From Hydrogenophaga sp. IBVHS1 (GTDB lineage Bacteria > Pseudomonadota > Gammaproteobacteria > Burkholderiales > Burkholderiaceae_C), in contig NZ_NFUU01000001.1 in the NCBI RefSeq assembly GCF_002127265.1, positions 1,364,001 through 1,428,000 of the forward strand: DNA of 64,000 nucleotides, read 5' to 3'. Under the pieces are notes generated by a model. It was given only the letters and a program-made list of their open reading frames with translations, was not told the DNA's origin and ran no database searches. Shown here piece by piece: positions 45,701-54,568 of this stretch. Numbering within the stretch: position 1 is the first letter of the stretch; every line of letters begins with the position of its first letter. A program made the translations under genes and the position numbers.

Positions 45701-45878
45701 GTTGACGGCTGCCGCTGCGGTGCTCGCCATGATTCCGCTCTCGCGCAGCGTGTTCTGGGGTCCGATGGCGGTGGCGATCATGGGGGGGCTGGTGGTTGCC
45801 ACGGTGTTGACCTTGCTGGCGTTGCCTGCCATGTATGCGGCGTGGTTCCGGGTGCAAAGGGAGCCCAAGGACTCGTAA
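42717..45878 (+). CDS. RND efflux transporter permease
   Basis: A protein of 1053 residues with the usual 12 helices and two large periplasmic loops. TM1 is FTRYLMIVLMLLGVAAYFQLG followed by the family motif DEDPPF; the proton-relay helix is LGSLIIALGLLVDDAIIAVEMM with tandem Asp. The DEDPP motif is common in the AcrB/MexB-related subgroup annotated simply as efflux RND permease; substrate cannot be told. The start (ATG 42717) is close behind the adaptor stop. Confidence 0.92.
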   Translation: MSDSAHPPAPTSNWVSRFNLSQWALDHQAFTRYLMIVLMLLGVAAYFQLGQDEDPPFTFRAMVVSVVWPGATAEQVAEQVTDRIEKTLQEVPYADKIRSYSKPGEALIIFQLKDSAPPGEVPQVWYAVRKKVGDMRGTLPQGVIGPFFNDEFGDVYGVIYALQGDGFSLAERKTVADDVRQQLLRVPDVSKVELFGVQDEKLYIEISQKRLAVLGLNLQQVLDALGQQNAVESAGAVQSPHDVVQVRVAGAFNSVEQLRAMPIRAGNGTQIRLGDIADIGLGYEDPPAVLVRHNGKDSIALGISMAKGGDIIALGKALKTTVAGIEARLPAGMSLAQVQDQPSAVTNSVNEFVKVLIEAVVIVLAVSFLALGLHRREGGKGLRRYTLDIRPGLVVFITIPLVLAITFLAMNYWGIGLHKISLGSLIIALGLLVDDAIIAVEMMVRKLEEGYSMVRAATFTWEATAMPMLTGTLITAAGFLPIGLANSTTGEYTFAIFAVTVLALVISWVVAVMFVPYLGVKLLKVKPHAGDVHEVFDGPFYVRFRAVVDWCVQYRWITIGATILTFVLGIVGMGSVQQQFFPDSSRPEILVDIWLPEGSSMQAMDEVTKRVEKRLAAEPGVRSVSTWVGTGVPRFYLPLDQIFPQTNVAQMIVLPKDLKTREVMRKALPALLATEFPEVRGRVKLLPNGPPVPYPVQFRVVGTDPAVLRGLADEVTVALRANPNTRGVNDNWNESVKRLRLEVDQAKARALGVSSQSIAQASRTLLSGSTVGQYREGDKLIDIVLRQPLQERDAISSLANAYLPTASGQAIPLLQIATPVFDWEPGVLWRENRDYAITVQSDVVEGLQGATVTAELQPALKKISDSWAERGLNAYRIEVAGAVEESSKGSSSIVAGVPLMLFIVFTLLMLQLQSFSRSLLVFLTGPLGMAGVAGALLLLNRPFGFVALLGVIALMGMIQRNSVILIDQIEQDRARGVPAWDAIVEAAVRRMRPIVLTAAAAVLAMIPLSRSVFWGPMAVAIMGGLVVATVLTLLALPAMYAAWFRVQREPKDS

Positions 45879-45894
45879 GGACTCCACCTCGCTG

Positions 45895-46139
45895 GCTCAT
45901 GGACCTCAGGCGCTCTGTTCCGCGAATGTCCCCCGACGGCCTTCGGCCGTCTCCTCCTTTATTTCGCTCCACAGAGCACCTGAGATCCATGAGCTTCCAA
46001 CGCTGGTGGCGCTCCACTATTCGCGCGCAAAGAGGTCATCGGCAGCCGGGGTGAGCGGCGCAGCGAAATAAAGGAGGAGGGGCGGCGAAGCCGACCCGGG
46101 GGACATTCGCGGAGCCGATCACCCCGGTTGCCGATGACC
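45895..46139. repeat. Double palindromic intergenic repeat element
   Basis: Two modules lie head to head. Module 1 has arms 45895-45918 and 45971-45994 (22 of 24 positions paired); module 2 has arms 46034-46054 and 46119-46139 (20 of 21). Their inner cores (about 45920-45968 and 46063-46112) are inverted copies of each other and share GCGAATGTCCCCCG and CTCCTCCTTTATTTCGCT. A further hairpin GACGGCC-TTC-GGCCGTC is at 45935-45951. This fills the 296-bp gap between the RND and LysR genes; no gene was seen in it. Confidence 0.85.
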
Positions 46140-46174
46140 GTACCCACCCGAGAAAAAAGGAAACAATACAAGGC

Positions 46175-47074
46175 ATGCGCCTACGCCACATCGAAGTCTT
46201 CAACGCCGTCATGCTCACCGGCAGCGTGAGCGCTGCCGCCCGCATGATCAACGTGACGCAGCCGGCCGTGAGTCGCACGCTGCAGCACGCGGAACTCCAG
46301 CTGGGTTTCCAGCTTTTTCAACGCGTCGGCGGCAGGCTCAAGCCCACGGTGGAGGCGCAGGTTTTGTACCCGCACATCGAACGGTTGTTCACCCAGCTGG
46401 ATGAAGTGCAGCGTCTTTCTGCAAGCCTCAAGGCCGGGCGTGGCAAGGGGGAGCTTCGTGTGCTCACCGTGCTCGCGCTGAGCTACGAAGTTTTTCCGCG
46501 CGCCATGCGGCTGTTTCGCGAAAAACATCCCTCGGTGGTTGTGCACCATGAGGCGCTGCACTCGCCACAGATTGTGGCTTCGCTGGTGCTGCAGGAGGCC
46601 GATGTGGGTTACGTGTTCAGCGCCGTGTCGCACCCCGCGCTGGCGCAGGAACAACTGGCGCAGCGGCGCGTGGTGTGTGTGGTGCCCAAAGGCTTGCTGC
46701 CGGTGAAACAGGTCAAGGCCGGCACCATCACCCTGGCCCAGCTTTCAAAACTGCCTGTGATTGCGCTCGACGGCCAGGACCCGCTGGGCACCTTGCTGGC
46801 TCATGCCGTGCGAGACAGTGGTGCCGGGTTGCAGGAAGTCATGACCGTGCAGACCTACCACGTGGCGCTGGCGCTGGCGCACCATGGGGTGGGCGTGGCC
46901 ATGGTGGAGGGTTGCACGGCAGCGTCGGCGGATCTGGAGCGGGTCGACGTTCTCGCGCTGGAACCCGAACTGGCAACCACCGTGCGCATGTTGCGCCCGA
47001 CCGCGCGGCCCAATTCGCTCACCACCCGCGCATTCACGCGCTGCATGCAACAAGCCTTGCAGCAACTGGCCTGA
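46175..47074 (+). CDS. LysR-family transcription regulator
   Basis: A protein of 299 residues. The N-terminal winged helix reads MRLRHIEVFNAVMLTGSVSAAARMINVTQPAVSRTLQHAE, clear LysR type, followed by a periplasmic-binding-like effector domain. AAGGAAAC precedes the ATG. It converges on the DadA-like gene and overlaps its 3' end by 41 bp. Its targets may be the adjacent amino acid genes; that is inference. Confidence 0.9.
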   Translation: MRLRHIEVFNAVMLTGSVSAAARMINVTQPAVSRTLQHAELQLGFQLFQRVGGRLKPTVEAQVLYPHIERLFTQLDEVQRLSASLKAGRGKGELRVLTVLALSYEVFPRAMRLFREKHPSVVVHHEALHSPQIVASLVLQEADVGYVFSAVSHPALAQEQLAQRRVVCVVPKGLLPVKQVKAGTITLAQLSKLPVIALDGQDPLGTLLAHAVRDSGAGLQEVMTVQTYHVALALAHHGVGVAMVEGCTAASADLERVDVLALEPELATTVRMLRPTARPNSLTTRAFTRCMQQALQQLA

Positions 47075-48311
47075 CGCTTTCATTCAGCGCGCGTGCCACG
47101 CGCTGCGCACTGCCAAAGGCGAGCGTAAAACCCAGGGCGCCGTGTCCCGTGTTGAACAACAGGTTGTGGGGCGAGCCGCGCAGCCGGCCCAGCACCGGGA
47201 ACCCTGTGGGCGTGGCCGGACGCAAACCCGCCCAAGGCTGCACGTCATCAAAATTGCCGGCTTCGGGAAACACCTCGCGGGTGCTGGTCACCAGCGACGC
47301 GATGCGCTCGGCCGGGATCGCTCGATCGTGGCCCACCAGCTCGGCCATGCCGGCCACACGCAGGCGGTTTCCGATGCGTGCGAACACCACCTTGCGAGCT
47401 GCATCGGTCACATTCACCAGCGGGGCCGCGCCTGCAGCCTGGCTGGCCTCCACCGTGATGCTGTAGCCCTTGATGGGATAGACCGGCACGTCCAGCCCCA
47501 GGGGCGCGGCCAGACGGCGTGAACCGGTGCCGAGCGACACCACGAAGGCATCGGCTTCGATTCGGCCATCGCGAGTCTGGGCCGCCACGATGCGGTCGCC
47601 CTGGCGGATCAGGCCGGTGACTTCGGTCTGGAACAGAAAGCGCACGCCGCGCGCTTCCAGCGAGCGCTGCAACGCCTGGCAGACCTTGAAGCAGTCTGCC
47701 GCGCACTCACTGGGGGTGTGAATGGCGCCGGCAAAGTTTGGCGCGTGCTGCGCCAGCGCGGACTCGATGGCCACCGCTTCGGCCGGCGAGATGGCGTGCT
47801 GCACCGTGCCCAGGCTGCGTTGCAGTTCCATCTGACGGCGTGCGGCGGCAAAGGAGCTTGGGTCGGGGTAGAGCACCAGCTTGCCGGTGGCCGAGAAATC
47901 GCAGTCCAGCGGTTCCTGCGCCATCAGGTGCTCGAACCCTGCTCGGCTCTCAGACGCCAGCGCGAGCAGGCTGGCCGTGGTGCGGCGCGAGACGCTGGCG
48001 CGGCAGGCGGCCAGAAAGCGCAGGCCCCAGGCCCACTGGTGCGGGTCGAGCTGCGGTCGGAACTTCAGCGGCGAATCGGGCGCGAGCAGCAGCTTGGGCA
48101 ACTGCAGCCAAAGCGAAGGGTCTGCCAGTGGCTGCACATACGAATAGCTGAGTTGCGCGCCGTTGGCACCGCTGGCGCCGGCACCGGTCTGCGCGCTGTC
48201 CACCACCGTCACCTCGTGGCCATCGCGTTGCAGTTGCCAGGCGGTGGCCAGGCCGACAATGCCAGCGCCCAGCACACAAACTTGCAGACGCGGGGTGGTG
48301 GTGGTGTTCAT
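47034..48311 (-). CDS. D-amino acid dehydrogenase-like FAD oxidoreductase (DadA family)
   Basis: A protein of 425 residues. The FAD motif VCVLGAGIVGLATAWQLQRDGHEVTVVD is at the N-terminus, then GASGANGAQLSYSYVQPLADP as in DadA, and the C-terminal GLRPATPTGFPVLGR. The ATG at 48311 is used because the frame upstream has no similarity. It oxidises D-amino acids or related amines, passing electrons to the membrane chain. The last 41 bp lie antisense to the LysR gene. Confidence 0.87.
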   Translation of the reverse strand: MNTTTTPRLQVCVLGAGIVGLATAWQLQRDGHEVTVVDSAQTGAGASGANGAQLSYSYVQPLADPSLWLQLPKLLLAPDSPLKFRPQLDPHQWAWGLRFLAACRASVSRRTTASLLALASESRAGFEHLMAQEPLDCDFSATGKLVLYPDPSSFAAARRQMELQRSLGTVQHAISPAEAVAIESALAQHAPNFAGAIHTPSECAADCFKVCQALQRSLEARGVRFLFQTEVTGLIRQGDRIVAAQTRDGRIEADAFVVSLGTGSRRLAAPLGLDVPVYPIKGYSITVEASQAAGAAPLVNVTDAARKVVFARIGNRLRVAGMAELVGHDRAIPAERIASLVTSTREVFPEAGNFDDVQPWAGLRPATPTGFPVLGRLRGSPHNLLFNTGHGALGFTLAFGSAQRVARALNESVRPVAARLVACSA

Positions 48312-48505
48312 GAAACCGCACTGTAAGCAGACGCCGACATTCTGGAAAATGCCGTTCGCCACACGGCCCATGCCCTGAACTCATGGGCCGTGTGACGGCC
48401 GCGCCGCCATAAACCCCGGGCATGGATGGGCGACAAAAAAGCATTCTCAAACGGTGGGGGTGCTACTTACACTGCGACCGTCGCCCCAACATGCTGCATC
48501 ACCGA

Positions 48506-49858
48506 ATGAATTCCACCCGAGTCTTCCACCGCCAGTTGCGCCACGACCTGCCTGTGGCGGTGAGCGGGCAGGGCATCACCCTCACCGACGCTCAGGGCAA
48601 GAGCTACCTCGATGCCTCTGGCGGTGCGGCCGTTTCCTGCCTGGGCCATGGCCATCCGGATGTGCTGGCGGCCATGCACGCGCAGATCGACCGCCTTGCC
48701 TATGCGCACACCAGCTTCTTCACAACCGAAGTGGCCGAGGAGCTGGCCAGCGTGTTGATCGACTCCGCGCCGGCGGGCATGAGCCACGCCTATTTCGTCA
48801 GCGGTGGCTCGGAGGCGGTGGAGGCGGCGCTGAAGATGGCGCGCCAGTATTTTGTGGAGATTGGCCAGCCGCAGCGGCGCCACTTCATTGCGCGGCGGCA
48901 GAGTTACCACGGCAACACGCTGGGTGCGCTGGCTGTGGGCGGCAACGCCTGGCGGCGCGAGCAGTTCAAACCTCTGCTGATCGACGTGACGCATGTGTCG
49001 CCCTGCTACGAATACCGCGAGAAGCGCGACGAAGAAACGCCTGAGCAATACGGGCAGCGGCTGGTGGCCGAGCTGGAACAAACCATTGAGCGGCTTGGGC
49101 CCGATACGGTGATGGCTTTCGTGGCCGAGACCGTGGGCGGCGCCACCGCAGGGGTGCTGGTACCGGTGCCGGGCTACTTCAAGGGCGTGCGCGAACTGTG
49201 CGACCGACACGGCATCCTGCTGATCCTGGACGAGGTGATGTGCGGCATGGGCCGCACCGGCACGCTGCACGCCTGCGAGCAGGACGGCGTCGTGCCCGAC
49301 CTGCTCACCATCGCCAAGGGTCTGGGTGGTGGCTACCAGCCCATTGGCGCCGTGCTGGCGCAGGGCAAGCTGGTAGAGGCGTTTCGACGCGGCAGCGGGC
49401 TCTTTCAGCATGGCCACACCTACCTGGGCCATGCCGTGGCCTGCGCGGCGGCGCTGGCGGTGCAGCGTGTCATTGAACGCGATGGTCTTCTGGCCCAGGT
49501 GCGCGAACGTGGTGCACAGCTGCACGCTTTGCTGCAGCGGGCCTTTGGCGAGCATCCGCATGTGGGCGACATCCGGGGGCGCGGTCTTTTCTGGGGCATC
49601 GAGGTGGTGGCCGAGCGCGAGAGCAAGCAGTGGTTCGATCCCTCGCACAAGCTGCACGCCAGCATCAAGAGCAAGGCAATGGCCAATGGGGTACTGGTGT
49701 ATCCCATGGGGGGCACGGTGGATGGCCGCTGCGGTGACCACGTGCTGCTGGCGCCGCCCTTCATCAGCACGCCTGGCGAGCTGGAGCAGATCGTGGAGCG
49801 GCTGGCTGGCGCCATCGACCTTGCGATTGCGCAGGCTGACACCCAACTGACTTCATGA
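48506..49858 (+). CDS. Class III PLP-dependent aminotransferase
   Basis: A protein of about 450 residues. The start [23 protein letters not shown] is preferred over an ATG at 48491; neither has a strong ribosome site. Family features are [32 protein letters not shown] and the PLP lysine in [18 protein letters not shown]. The substrate is unknown; relatives act on omega-amino acids or 2-oxo acids. It is divergent from the DadA-like gene. Confidence 0.9.
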   Translation: MNSTRVFHRQLRHDLPVAVSGQGITLTDAQGKSYLDASGGAAVSCLGHGHPDVLAAMHAQIDRLAYAHTSFFTTEVAEELASVLIDSAPAGMSHAYFVSGGSEAVEAALKMARQYFVEIGQPQRRHFIARRQSYHGNTLGALAVGGNAWRREQFKPLLIDVTHVSPCYEYREKRDEETPEQYGQRLVAELEQTIERLGPDTVMAFVAETVGGATAGVLVPVPGYFKGVRELCDRHGILLILDEVMCGMGRTGTLHACEQDGVVPDLLTIAKGLGGGYQPIGAVLAQGKLVEAFRRGSGLFQHGHTYLGHAVACAAALAVQRVIERDGLLAQVRERGAQLHALLQRAFGEHPHVGDIRGRGLFWGIEVVAERESKQWFDPSHKLHASIKSKAMANGVLVYPMGGTVDGRCGDHVLLAPPFISTPGELEQIVERLAGAIDLAIAQADTQLTS

Positions 49859-50006
49859 CGCATTTGCATACCCTTCTGGGGTAAACACTAAGTCCGCAGC
49901 CCAAGGTCGGCACGATGCTTGCCTTAGGATTCAAAGGCATCGGGGACCGGCCCTTCAGGGGTACCACGATTGTTCAACCACGCAGAAAACTGCAGGAGCT
50001 ACCACC

Positions 50007-50984
50007 ATGAAAAAAATCCAACTTTGTCTGAGCGCCATGGCCGCGGCCGCCGCCCTGATGGCACCCACGGCTCCCGCCCAGGCCCAGCAGAAGTTCATGA
50101 CCATCGGCACCGGGGGTGTCACGGGCGTTTATTACGCCGCTGGCGGCGCGATCTGCCGCCTGGTCAACAAGGACCGCGCCAAGCACGGCATCCGCTGCTC
50201 GGTGGAATCCACCGGGGGTTCCGTGTTCAACGTGAACACCATTAAGGCCGGTGAGCTTGACCTGGGTTTCACCCAGTCCGACGTGCAGTTCAACTCACTC
50301 AAGGGCGTGGGCCAGTTCAAGGACGCGGGCGCTTATGGCGACCTGCGCGCGGTGTTTGCCGTGCACCCCGAGCCCTTCACCGTGCTGGCCCGCAAGGAAG
50401 CTGGCGTCACCAAGTTTGAAGACTTCAAGGGCAAGCGCTTCAACGTCGGCAACCCTGGCTCGGGCACGCGTTCCTCCATGGAAGAGCTGCTGGGCGCCAT
50501 GGGCTGGAAGCTGGGCGACTTCTCGCTGGCTTCCGAACTCAAGGCCGATGAACATGGCCCGGCACTGTGCGATGGCAAGATCGACGGCTTCTACTACGCC
50601 GTTGGACACCCCAGCGCCAACATCCAGGACCCGACCACGTCTTGCGGCGCCAAGCTGGTGTCCATCACCGGCCCGGCGGTCGACAAGCTGGTGGCCGAAA
50701 AGCCGTACTACGCCAAGGTCACGCTGCCAGGCGGCCTGTACCCCAACAACCCACAGCCGACCAACACCTACGGTGTGATCGCCACCGTGGTGGCTTCCAG
50801 CAAGACGCCGACGGACACGGTGTATGCCGTGGTGAAGTCGGTGTTCGAGAACTTCGACGAGTTCAAGAAGCTGCACCCCGCCCTTGGCAACCTGAATCCC
50901 GAGAACATGATCAAGGACGGCCTGAGCGCTCCGCTGCACGAAGGTGCGGTGAAGTACTACAAGGAAAAGGGCTGGATCAAGTGA
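50007..50984 (+). CDS. TAXI-family TRAP transporter solute-binding protein
   Basis: A protein of 325 residues with a Sec signal cleaved after PAQA (residue 26). [27 protein letters not shown] and [21 protein letters not shown] are hallmarks of the TAXI family. CAGGAG precedes the ATG. It captures a ligand (often glutamate-like or other carboxylates) in the periplasm for the fused permease that follows. Confidence 0.92.
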   Translation: MKKIQLCLSAMAAAAALMAPTAPAQAQQKFMTIGTGGVTGVYYAAGGAICRLVNKDRAKHGIRCSVESTGGSVFNVNTIKAGELDLGFTQSDVQFNSLKGVGQFKDAGAYGDLRAVFAVHPEPFTVLARKEAGVTKFEDFKGKRFNVGNPGSGTRSSMEELLGAMGWKLGDFSLASELKADEHGPALCDGKIDGFYYAVGHPSANIQDPTTSCGAKLVSITGPAVDKLVAEKPYYAKVTLPGGLYPNNPQPTNTYGVIATVVASSKTPTDTVYAVVKSVFENFDEFKKLHPALGNLNPENMIKDGLSAPLHEGAVKYYKEKGWIK

Positions 50985-50990
50985 TCCCCA

Positions 50991-51050
50991 CGGGCCTGCG
51001 GGCAGGCCCGGTTTGAACCCCATGGCGAAGTGATCTTCGCCATTTTTTTT
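50991..51050 (+). terminator. Tandem hairpins between TRAP binding protein and permease
   Basis: First hairpin: CGGGCCTGC-GG-GCAGGCCCG (50991-51010). Second: ATGGCGAAG-TGAT-CTTCGCCAT (51022-51043) followed by eight T residues, a good rho-independent terminator. Because the permease follows in the same direction, it probably acts as a partial terminator that leaves the binding protein in excess. Confidence 0.8.
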
Positions 51051-51075
51051 AGCCTTCTCCAGCGAACCTGACGCC

Positions 51076-53658
51076 ATGACCACAGACCTAGAAAAAGCGC
51101 CGGAAGCCTTGCAGCAACTCGTCGCCGACAGCGACACCGGCGGGCGAAAACCCACAGGCATTACGGCGGGCGTGGTGTTCGCGGTCGCGATGCTCTGGGC
51201 GTTGTTCCAGTACTGGTACGCCTCGCCGCTGCCTTTCGCACTCGGGTTCGGCATCCTCAACGACACCGAAGCACGCGCCATTCACCTTGGTTTTGCCTTG
51301 TTCCTGGCTTTCCTGGCCTGGCCCGCCTTCAAGCGCTCGCCACGCAATCGCGTGCCGGTGGTGGACTGGCTGCTGGCGCTGGTGGCCGCGTTTTGCGGCG
51401 CGTACATCATGCTGTTCTACGCCGAGCTGGCCACGCGGCCGGGCCAGCCGAACACCATGGACATCGTGGTTGGATCTGCAGGTGTGCTGCTGCTGCTCGA
51501 AGCCACGCGCCGCGCGGTGGGCTGGCCCATGGCCGCCCTGGCGGTGATCTTTCTGGCTTACTGCCTGCTCGGCCCGCACCTGCCCGAGGTGCTTTCGCAC
51601 AAGGGTGCTTCGGTCAACCGGTTGATCTCGCACATGTGGCTCACCACCGAAGGCGTGTACGGCATCGCGCTCGGTGTGTCGGCTGGCACCATCTTTGTCT
51701 ATGTGCTGTTCGGCGCCTTGCTGGATCGCGCGGGCGGCGGCAACTACATGATGCAGGTGAGCTTCGCGGCCCTGGGCCACTTGCGCGGCGGGCCCGCCAA
51801 GGTGGCGGTGGTGTCGTCTGCCCTCAACGGCATGATTTCCGGCTCGTCGGTGTCCAACGTGGTTTCTGGCGGCATCTTCACCATCCCGCTCATGAAGAAG
51901 GCGGGCTATGGTGGCGTCAAAGCCGGCGCCATCGAGACCATGGCCTCGGTCAACGGCCAGATCATGCCGCCGGTGATGGGCGCTGCCGCCTTCCTGATGG
52001 TGGAGTACGTCGGCATTCCGTACGCCGACATCGTCAAGCACGCTTTTCTGCCGGCCACGCTGTCATACATCGGACTGCTCTACATCGTTCACCTCGAAGC
52101 GTTGAAGATGGGCATGCAGCCGATCATCAAGACCACGCCCAAGCCTTGGCGCATTCGCGTGCTGCGCAATGCGATCGGCATCGCGGGGAGCATCGCCGTG
52201 GTGTGCGCCATCTATTACCTGCTGCAGGCCATCAAGGCGGTGATGGGCCCCGTGGCGCCTTACGCTGTGTCCGCCGTGGTGCTGGCGCTGTACCTGTTCT
52301 CGGTGAAGCAGGCGGCGGGTTGTCCCGATCTGCCGGACGACATCGACATCGAACATCCCAAGGCGCTGGAGACCTGGCCCACGGTCCGCGCAGGTCTGCA
52401 CTACCTCATGCCGATCGCCATGCTGATCTGGTGCCTGATGGTCGAAGAGATGTCGCCATCGCTCTCCGCCTTCTGGGCCGTGACCACGCTGGTGGTGCTC
52501 ATGCTCACGCAGCGCCCGCTGATCGCCATGTTTCGCCGCGCCAGCACGGCCGGCACCTGGCTGGCGGGCTGGAATTCGGTGGTGGGCGGTTTCAACGACG
52601 GCTCGCGCAACATGATCGGAATTGGCGTGGCCACGGCCACGGCAGGCGTCATCGTCGGCGCCATCACGCTCACCGGCCTGGGCCTGCGCATGACGGAGTT
52701 TGTGGAGTTCGTGGCGCAGGGCAATGTGATGGTGATGCTGCTCTTCATCGCCTTCGTGTGCCTGGTGCTGGGCCTGGGCGTGCCCACCACCGCCAACTAC
52801 GTGCTGGTGGCCACGCTGATGGCGCCCGTGGTGGTGGAACTGGGCGCGCAGTCCGGCCTGATCATTCCGCTCATCGCGGTTCACCTGTTCGTCTTCTATT
52901 ACGGGATCATGGGTGACATCACACCGCCGGTAGGGCTGGCCACCTTCGCGGCGGCCGCCATCTCGGGTGAGGACGCCATCGAGACGGGTGTGCAGGGTGC
53001 GGTGTACGCGCTGCGCACGGTCATCCTCCCTTTCATCTGGATATTCAACCCGCAGCTGCTGCTGATCAACGTGCACGGCTGGGGCGAACTCATTCGCCTC
53101 GTGCTCGCCTGCACCTTGGCCACATTGATTTTTGCTGCCGTCACCATGAACTGGTTTCGCGTGAAGAGCCGCTGGTGGGAAACCTTGCTGCTCTCCGTGG
53201 CCGTGGTGCTGCTGTTCCGCCCCGACTTTTTCATGGACCGCATCGAACCCGAGTACCGCCTGGTGCCGGCGGCGCAGGTGTACGACGTGGCGCGCGATGT
53301 GCTCACCGATGACCGCGTGGTCATGGTCATACAGGGTCTGACCATCGAAGGCGATGAGGTGAAAAAGACGGTGGCCCTGCAACTGGGCGACCAGGGGCCG
53401 GATGGCCGCAAGCGCCTGTCTGACGCTGGGCTGCAGCTCATGCCGCTGGGTGACGCGGTGCAGATCGGGCAGGTGAAGTTTGGTACGCGCGCCGCCAAGT
53501 CCGGCTTCGAGCAGGGTTGGGATGTGACGGGTGTGCAGGTGCCGACCGACCGGCCCACGCCACACTGGTTCTACCTGCCCGCGCTGGTGCTGGTGCTGCT
53601 GGTGTGGTGGACCCAGGGTCGCCGCATGCGACCCGTGCCGCTGGCTCAAGCCGCCTGA
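51076..53658 (+). CDS. TRAP transporter fused permease (DctQM type, DUF3394 end)
   Basis: A protein of 860 residues. The N-terminal helices form the small Q-like part; the large M-like part has GGNYMMQVSFAALGHLRGGPAKVAVVSSALNGMISGSSVSNVVSGG, then VNGQIMPPVMGAAAFLM and MGDITPPVGLATFAAAAIS. The last 200 residues (from WWETLLLSVAVVLLFRPDFFMDRIEPEY) match DUF3394, found in this class. It uses the ion gradient to import the ligand of the TAXI protein. Confidence 0.93.
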   Translation: MTTDLEKAPEALQQLVADSDTGGRKPTGITAGVVFAVAMLWALFQYWYASPLPFALGFGILNDTEARAIHLGFALFLAFLAWPAFKRSPRNRVPVVDWLLALVAAFCGAYIMLFYAELATRPGQPNTMDIVVGSAGVLLLLEATRRAVGWPMAALAVIFLAYCLLGPHLPEVLSHKGASVNRLISHMWLTTEGVYGIALGVSAGTIFVYVLFGALLDRAGGGNYMMQVSFAALGHLRGGPAKVAVVSSALNGMISGSSVSNVVSGGIFTIPLMKKAGYGGVKAGAIETMASVNGQIMPPVMGAAAFLMVEYVGIPYADIVKHAFLPATLSYIGLLYIVHLEALKMGMQPIIKTTPKPWRIRVLRNAIGIAGSIAVVCAIYYLLQAIKAVMGPVAPYAVSAVVLALYLFSVKQAAGCPDLPDDIDIEHPKALETWPTVRAGLHYLMPIAMLIWCLMVEEMSPSLSAFWAVTTLVVLMLTQRPLIAMFRRASTAGTWLAGWNSVVGGFNDGSRNMIGIGVATATAGVIVGAITLTGLGLRMTEFVEFVAQGNVMVMLLFIAFVCLVLGLGVPTTANYVLVATLMAPVVVELGAQSGLIIPLIAVHLFVFYYGIMGDITPPVGLATFAAAAISGEDAIETGVQGAVYALRTVILPFIWIFNPQLLLINVHGWGELIRLVLACTLATLIFAAVTMNWFRVKSRWWETLLLSVAVVLLFRPDFFMDRIEPEYRLVPAAQVYDVARDVLTDDRVVMVIQGLTIEGDEVKKTVALQLGDQGPDGRKRLSDAGLQLMPLGDAVQIGQVKFGTRAAKSGFEQGWDVTGVQVPTDRPTPHWFYLPALVLVLLVWWTQGRRMRPVPLAQAA

Positions 53659-53659
53659 C

Positions 53660-54301
53660 ATGCGCATCGCTCTCATCCACGCCCTGTCTCATTCGGTGGC
53701 TCCCATCAACGAAGAGATGGAACGCGCGTGGCCCGAGGCTGTGCGCATGAACCTGCAGGACGACAGCCTTTCGGCCGATCTGGCGAACAGCGGCAAGGGG
53801 CTTGACGGCGCCATGCACCGCCGCTTCGAAGCCCTTGCGGCTTACGCCGAGGGCACCGGTGCGGACGCGATCCTGTTCACCTGCTCGGCTTTTGGTCCGT
53901 GCATCGAGGCGGTGGCCGCGCGCCGGCCGCACATGCCGGTGCTCAAGCCCAACGAGGCCATGGTGGCCGAAGCGGTGGCGCGCGGTGGCCGCATTGGGCT
54001 GGTGGCCTCGTTCGCGCCCACGCTGGTCTCCATGCCGCCGGAGTTCCCGCCCGGCACCGAGCTCGTCACCTGCCTGGCCGAAGGCGCCATGGATGCGTTG
54101 AACCGGGGCGATGACGCCGGTCACGACGCGCGCGTGGTGGAAGCCGCGCACTGGCTCGCAGGCCAGGGCTGCGATCTGATCGCCGTGGCCCAGTTCAGCA
54201 TGGCACGCGCCCAGCGCGCCATACACAAGGCCACGGGCCTTCCCGTGCTCACCACGCCCGGCAGCGCGGTGCGGGTGTTGCGCCAGCGGCTGGGCGCCTG
54301 A
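53660..54301 (+). CDS. Asp/Glu/hydantoin racemase superfamily protein
   Basis: A protein of 213 residues, starting one base after the permease stop. The first active-site half is ILFTCSAFGPC with Cys75 (and Cys81); the second half, DLIAVAQFSMARAQRA, has no cysteine at the expected place. Two-cysteine racemases need both, so this may be a one-cysteine enzyme such as a decarboxylase-like or isomerase member. Link with a TRAP permease suggests it acts on the imported compound. Confidence 0.75.
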   Translation: MRIALIHALSHSVAPINEEMERAWPEAVRMNLQDDSLSADLANSGKGLDGAMHRRFEALAAYAEGTGADAILFTCSAFGPCIEAVAARRPHMPVLKPNEAMVAEAVARGGRIGLVASFAPTLVSMPPEFPPGTELVTCLAEGAMDALNRGDDAGHDARVVEAAHWLAGQGCDLIAVAQFSMARAQRAIHKATGLPVLTTPGSAVRVLRQRLGA

Positions 54302-54411
54302 ACGGGCAAGGCGGGGAGAAGCGCAGCGGCTACAATCTAGGGTTGCCGTGAAGTGGACAACCGGCCGCTCAGCGAACCCCTTGCGCTGCGTCGGAAAACC
54401 CCCTACGAGGC

Positions 54412-54498
54412 GCGCGGGTGGCGAAATTGGTAGACGCACCAGGTTTAGGTCCTGACGCCAGCAATGGTGTGGGGGTTCGAGTCCCCCCCCGCGCACCA
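54412..54498 (+). tRNA. tRNA-Leu (anticodon UAG)
   Basis: The acceptor stem GCGCGGG pairs with CCCGCGC and CCA is encoded. The anticodon loop TTTAGGT between CAGG and CCTG gives UAG; a long variable arm fits class II tRNA. A TACAAT at 54331-54336 may be its -10 box. Confidence 0.95.
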
Positions 54499-54568
54499 CA
54501 CCACAGACAAAGACATTTCCCCGGGTCGGCCAGACAGGCTGGTTGACCACACCCTTTTGGAGAAAACC

